Positions 63,664-64,000 of a stretch of 64,000 bases of DNA are shown here, in pieces; within the stretch, counting starts at the first letter, position 1, and each line of letters starts with the position of its first letter. The stretch is from Oligoflexus sp. (GTDB lineage: Bacteria; Bdellovibrionota_B; Oligoflexia; Oligoflexales; Oligoflexaceae). The notes beneath the pieces were generated by a model. The model saw only the letters and a list, made by a program, of their open reading frames with translations. It ran no database searches and was not told where the DNA came from. The DNA is taken from assembly GCF_035712445.1 (NCBI RefSeq), contig NZ_DASTAT010000100.1:50216-114215 (forward strand), given 5' to 3'. The position numbers and the translations under genes were made by a program.

Positions 63664-63705
63664 AAAAAAAAGAAGCGCCCGGATCGGAATAAGACCCTGG
63701 CGCCT
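63664..63705 (-). terminator. Rho-independent terminator for the right-edge gene
   Basis: On the minus strand AGGCGCC pairs with GGCGCTT (7 bp with one wobble) around a 19-base loop, and eight T residues follow (A-run at 63664-63671). It would end the partial gene whose stop is at 63740. A weaker AAGGAG/CTCCTT stem lies closer to that stop. Confidence 0.6.
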
Positions 63706-63739
63706 GGGATATTGGGGTATAAAGGAGGATCGAGTCTCC

Positions 63740-64000
63740 TTATTGGGCGAGACGCTCGGAGGTCGACAGCACTGAGCCCTTGCCGATGAATCCGCGAGCT
63801 TCTGCGCTGCCGGTCTGTGAAGTGGTCGAGCTGAAAATTTTGGCCTGAACTTCGATCGTATGAACACCAGAAGTCAAGTTATCCGTCAGGAAGTTGAAGG
63901 ATGCCGCGTTCATGGTGCTCAGGAGGAGCGAGAGCTCTTCATCAAGAAATTCACATTCGCTGGCCAGGATGGTGCCGTCGCCATTCGCATCGGTACAGCT
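63740..64000 (-). CDS. Partial gene, C-terminal end of a probably secreted protein
   Basis: Only the last 86 residues are present; the gene begins beyond the right edge. The visible end is beta-rich with a DANGDGTI stretch that resembles a calcium-binding loop (SCTDANGDGTILASECEF), then VHTIEVQAKIFSS and a tail GFIGKGSVLSTSERLAQ. Two Cys flank the loop, suggesting an extracytoplasmic protein. I cannot name a family. Confidence 0.6.
   Translation of the reverse strand, partial: SCTDANGDGTILASECEFLDEELSLLLSTMNAASFNFLTDNLTSGVHTIEVQAKIFSSTTSQTGSAEARGFIGKGSVLSTSERLAQ

Noticed and set aside
1-64000. CRISPR arrays, tRNA/rRNA genes, insertion sequences and prophage
   Set aside because: No regular repeat-spacer series, tRNA-like T-loop with cloverleaf context, transposase or phage structural gene was found on reading the window.

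Overview
The window reads as a chromosomal segment of a Gram-negative, diderm bacterium of moderate GC. Lipid A/LPS genes (kdsB, a GT9 heptosyltransferase), many lipoproteins with clear lipoboxes, outer-membrane beta-barrel tails, a DegP protease and unusually many multidomain sensory proteins point to a delta-proteobacterium-like lineage. My best guess is Bdellovibrionota/Oligoflexia (Oligoflexus-like), but that is inference from gene style, not from a marker gene. No rRNA, tRNA, insertion sequence, prophage or CRISPR array was seen. Several genes appear to start with TTG preceded by a good Shine-Dalgarno sequence.

Layout. 1-5.7 kb: a PilX-like membrane protein cut by the edge, a cytochrome-like lipoprotein, small membrane/secreted proteins, a FecR-like/outer-membrane-barrel protein and DegP. 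5.8-11.8 kb: ribD and aroC (convergent), then a phosphate-type two-component pair transcribed divergently (phoB-like, phoR-like) followed by pstS without pstCAB. 11.8-17.8 kb: small lipoproteins, a von Willebrand A lipoprotein, a DUF333 protein, an ExoD-like and a YdjM-like membrane protein. 17.8-26.1 kb: a zincin metalloprotease joined to a long extracytoplasmic region, overlapping kdsB; a short sigma-like factor with a membrane anti-sigma partner; a GT9 glycosyltransferase; an Atg22/UMF1 transporter.

26.2-40.4 kb is a signalling block: two tandem paralogous TPR-transmembrane-class III cyclase proteins that both lack catalytic residues, a PAS hybrid histidine kinase, a TPR/winged-helix regulator with a coupled secreted protein, a double-receiver TPR protein whose phospho-acceptor Asp is Glu, and a receiver protein with a PilZ-like tail. 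40.4-47.7 kb: a di-haem cytochrome-like protein, a Cys-rich protein, a propeller glycosidase-like protein, a single-domain alarmone-type HD hydrolase, a hemerythrin-domain protein divergent from a BLUF blue-light receptor.

47.7-57.2 kb holds a surface alpha-glucan group: two carbohydrate-binding-type secreted proteins, a lipoprotein GH13 amylase and an outer-membrane barrel. It is interrupted by a thioredoxin-like lipoprotein, a TM2 protein and a ParM/ParR-like pair. The ParM-like actin homologue appears circularly permuted: its phosphate-1 loop lies at the C-terminus instead of the N-terminus. This is the most novel item in the window. 57.3-63.6 kb is an apparent operon of cheB, a CheB*-CheR-PAS fusion whose CheB part has lost its catalytic triad, and a PAS hybrid kinase, divergent from a small hemerythrin protein. 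A partial gene closes the right edge.
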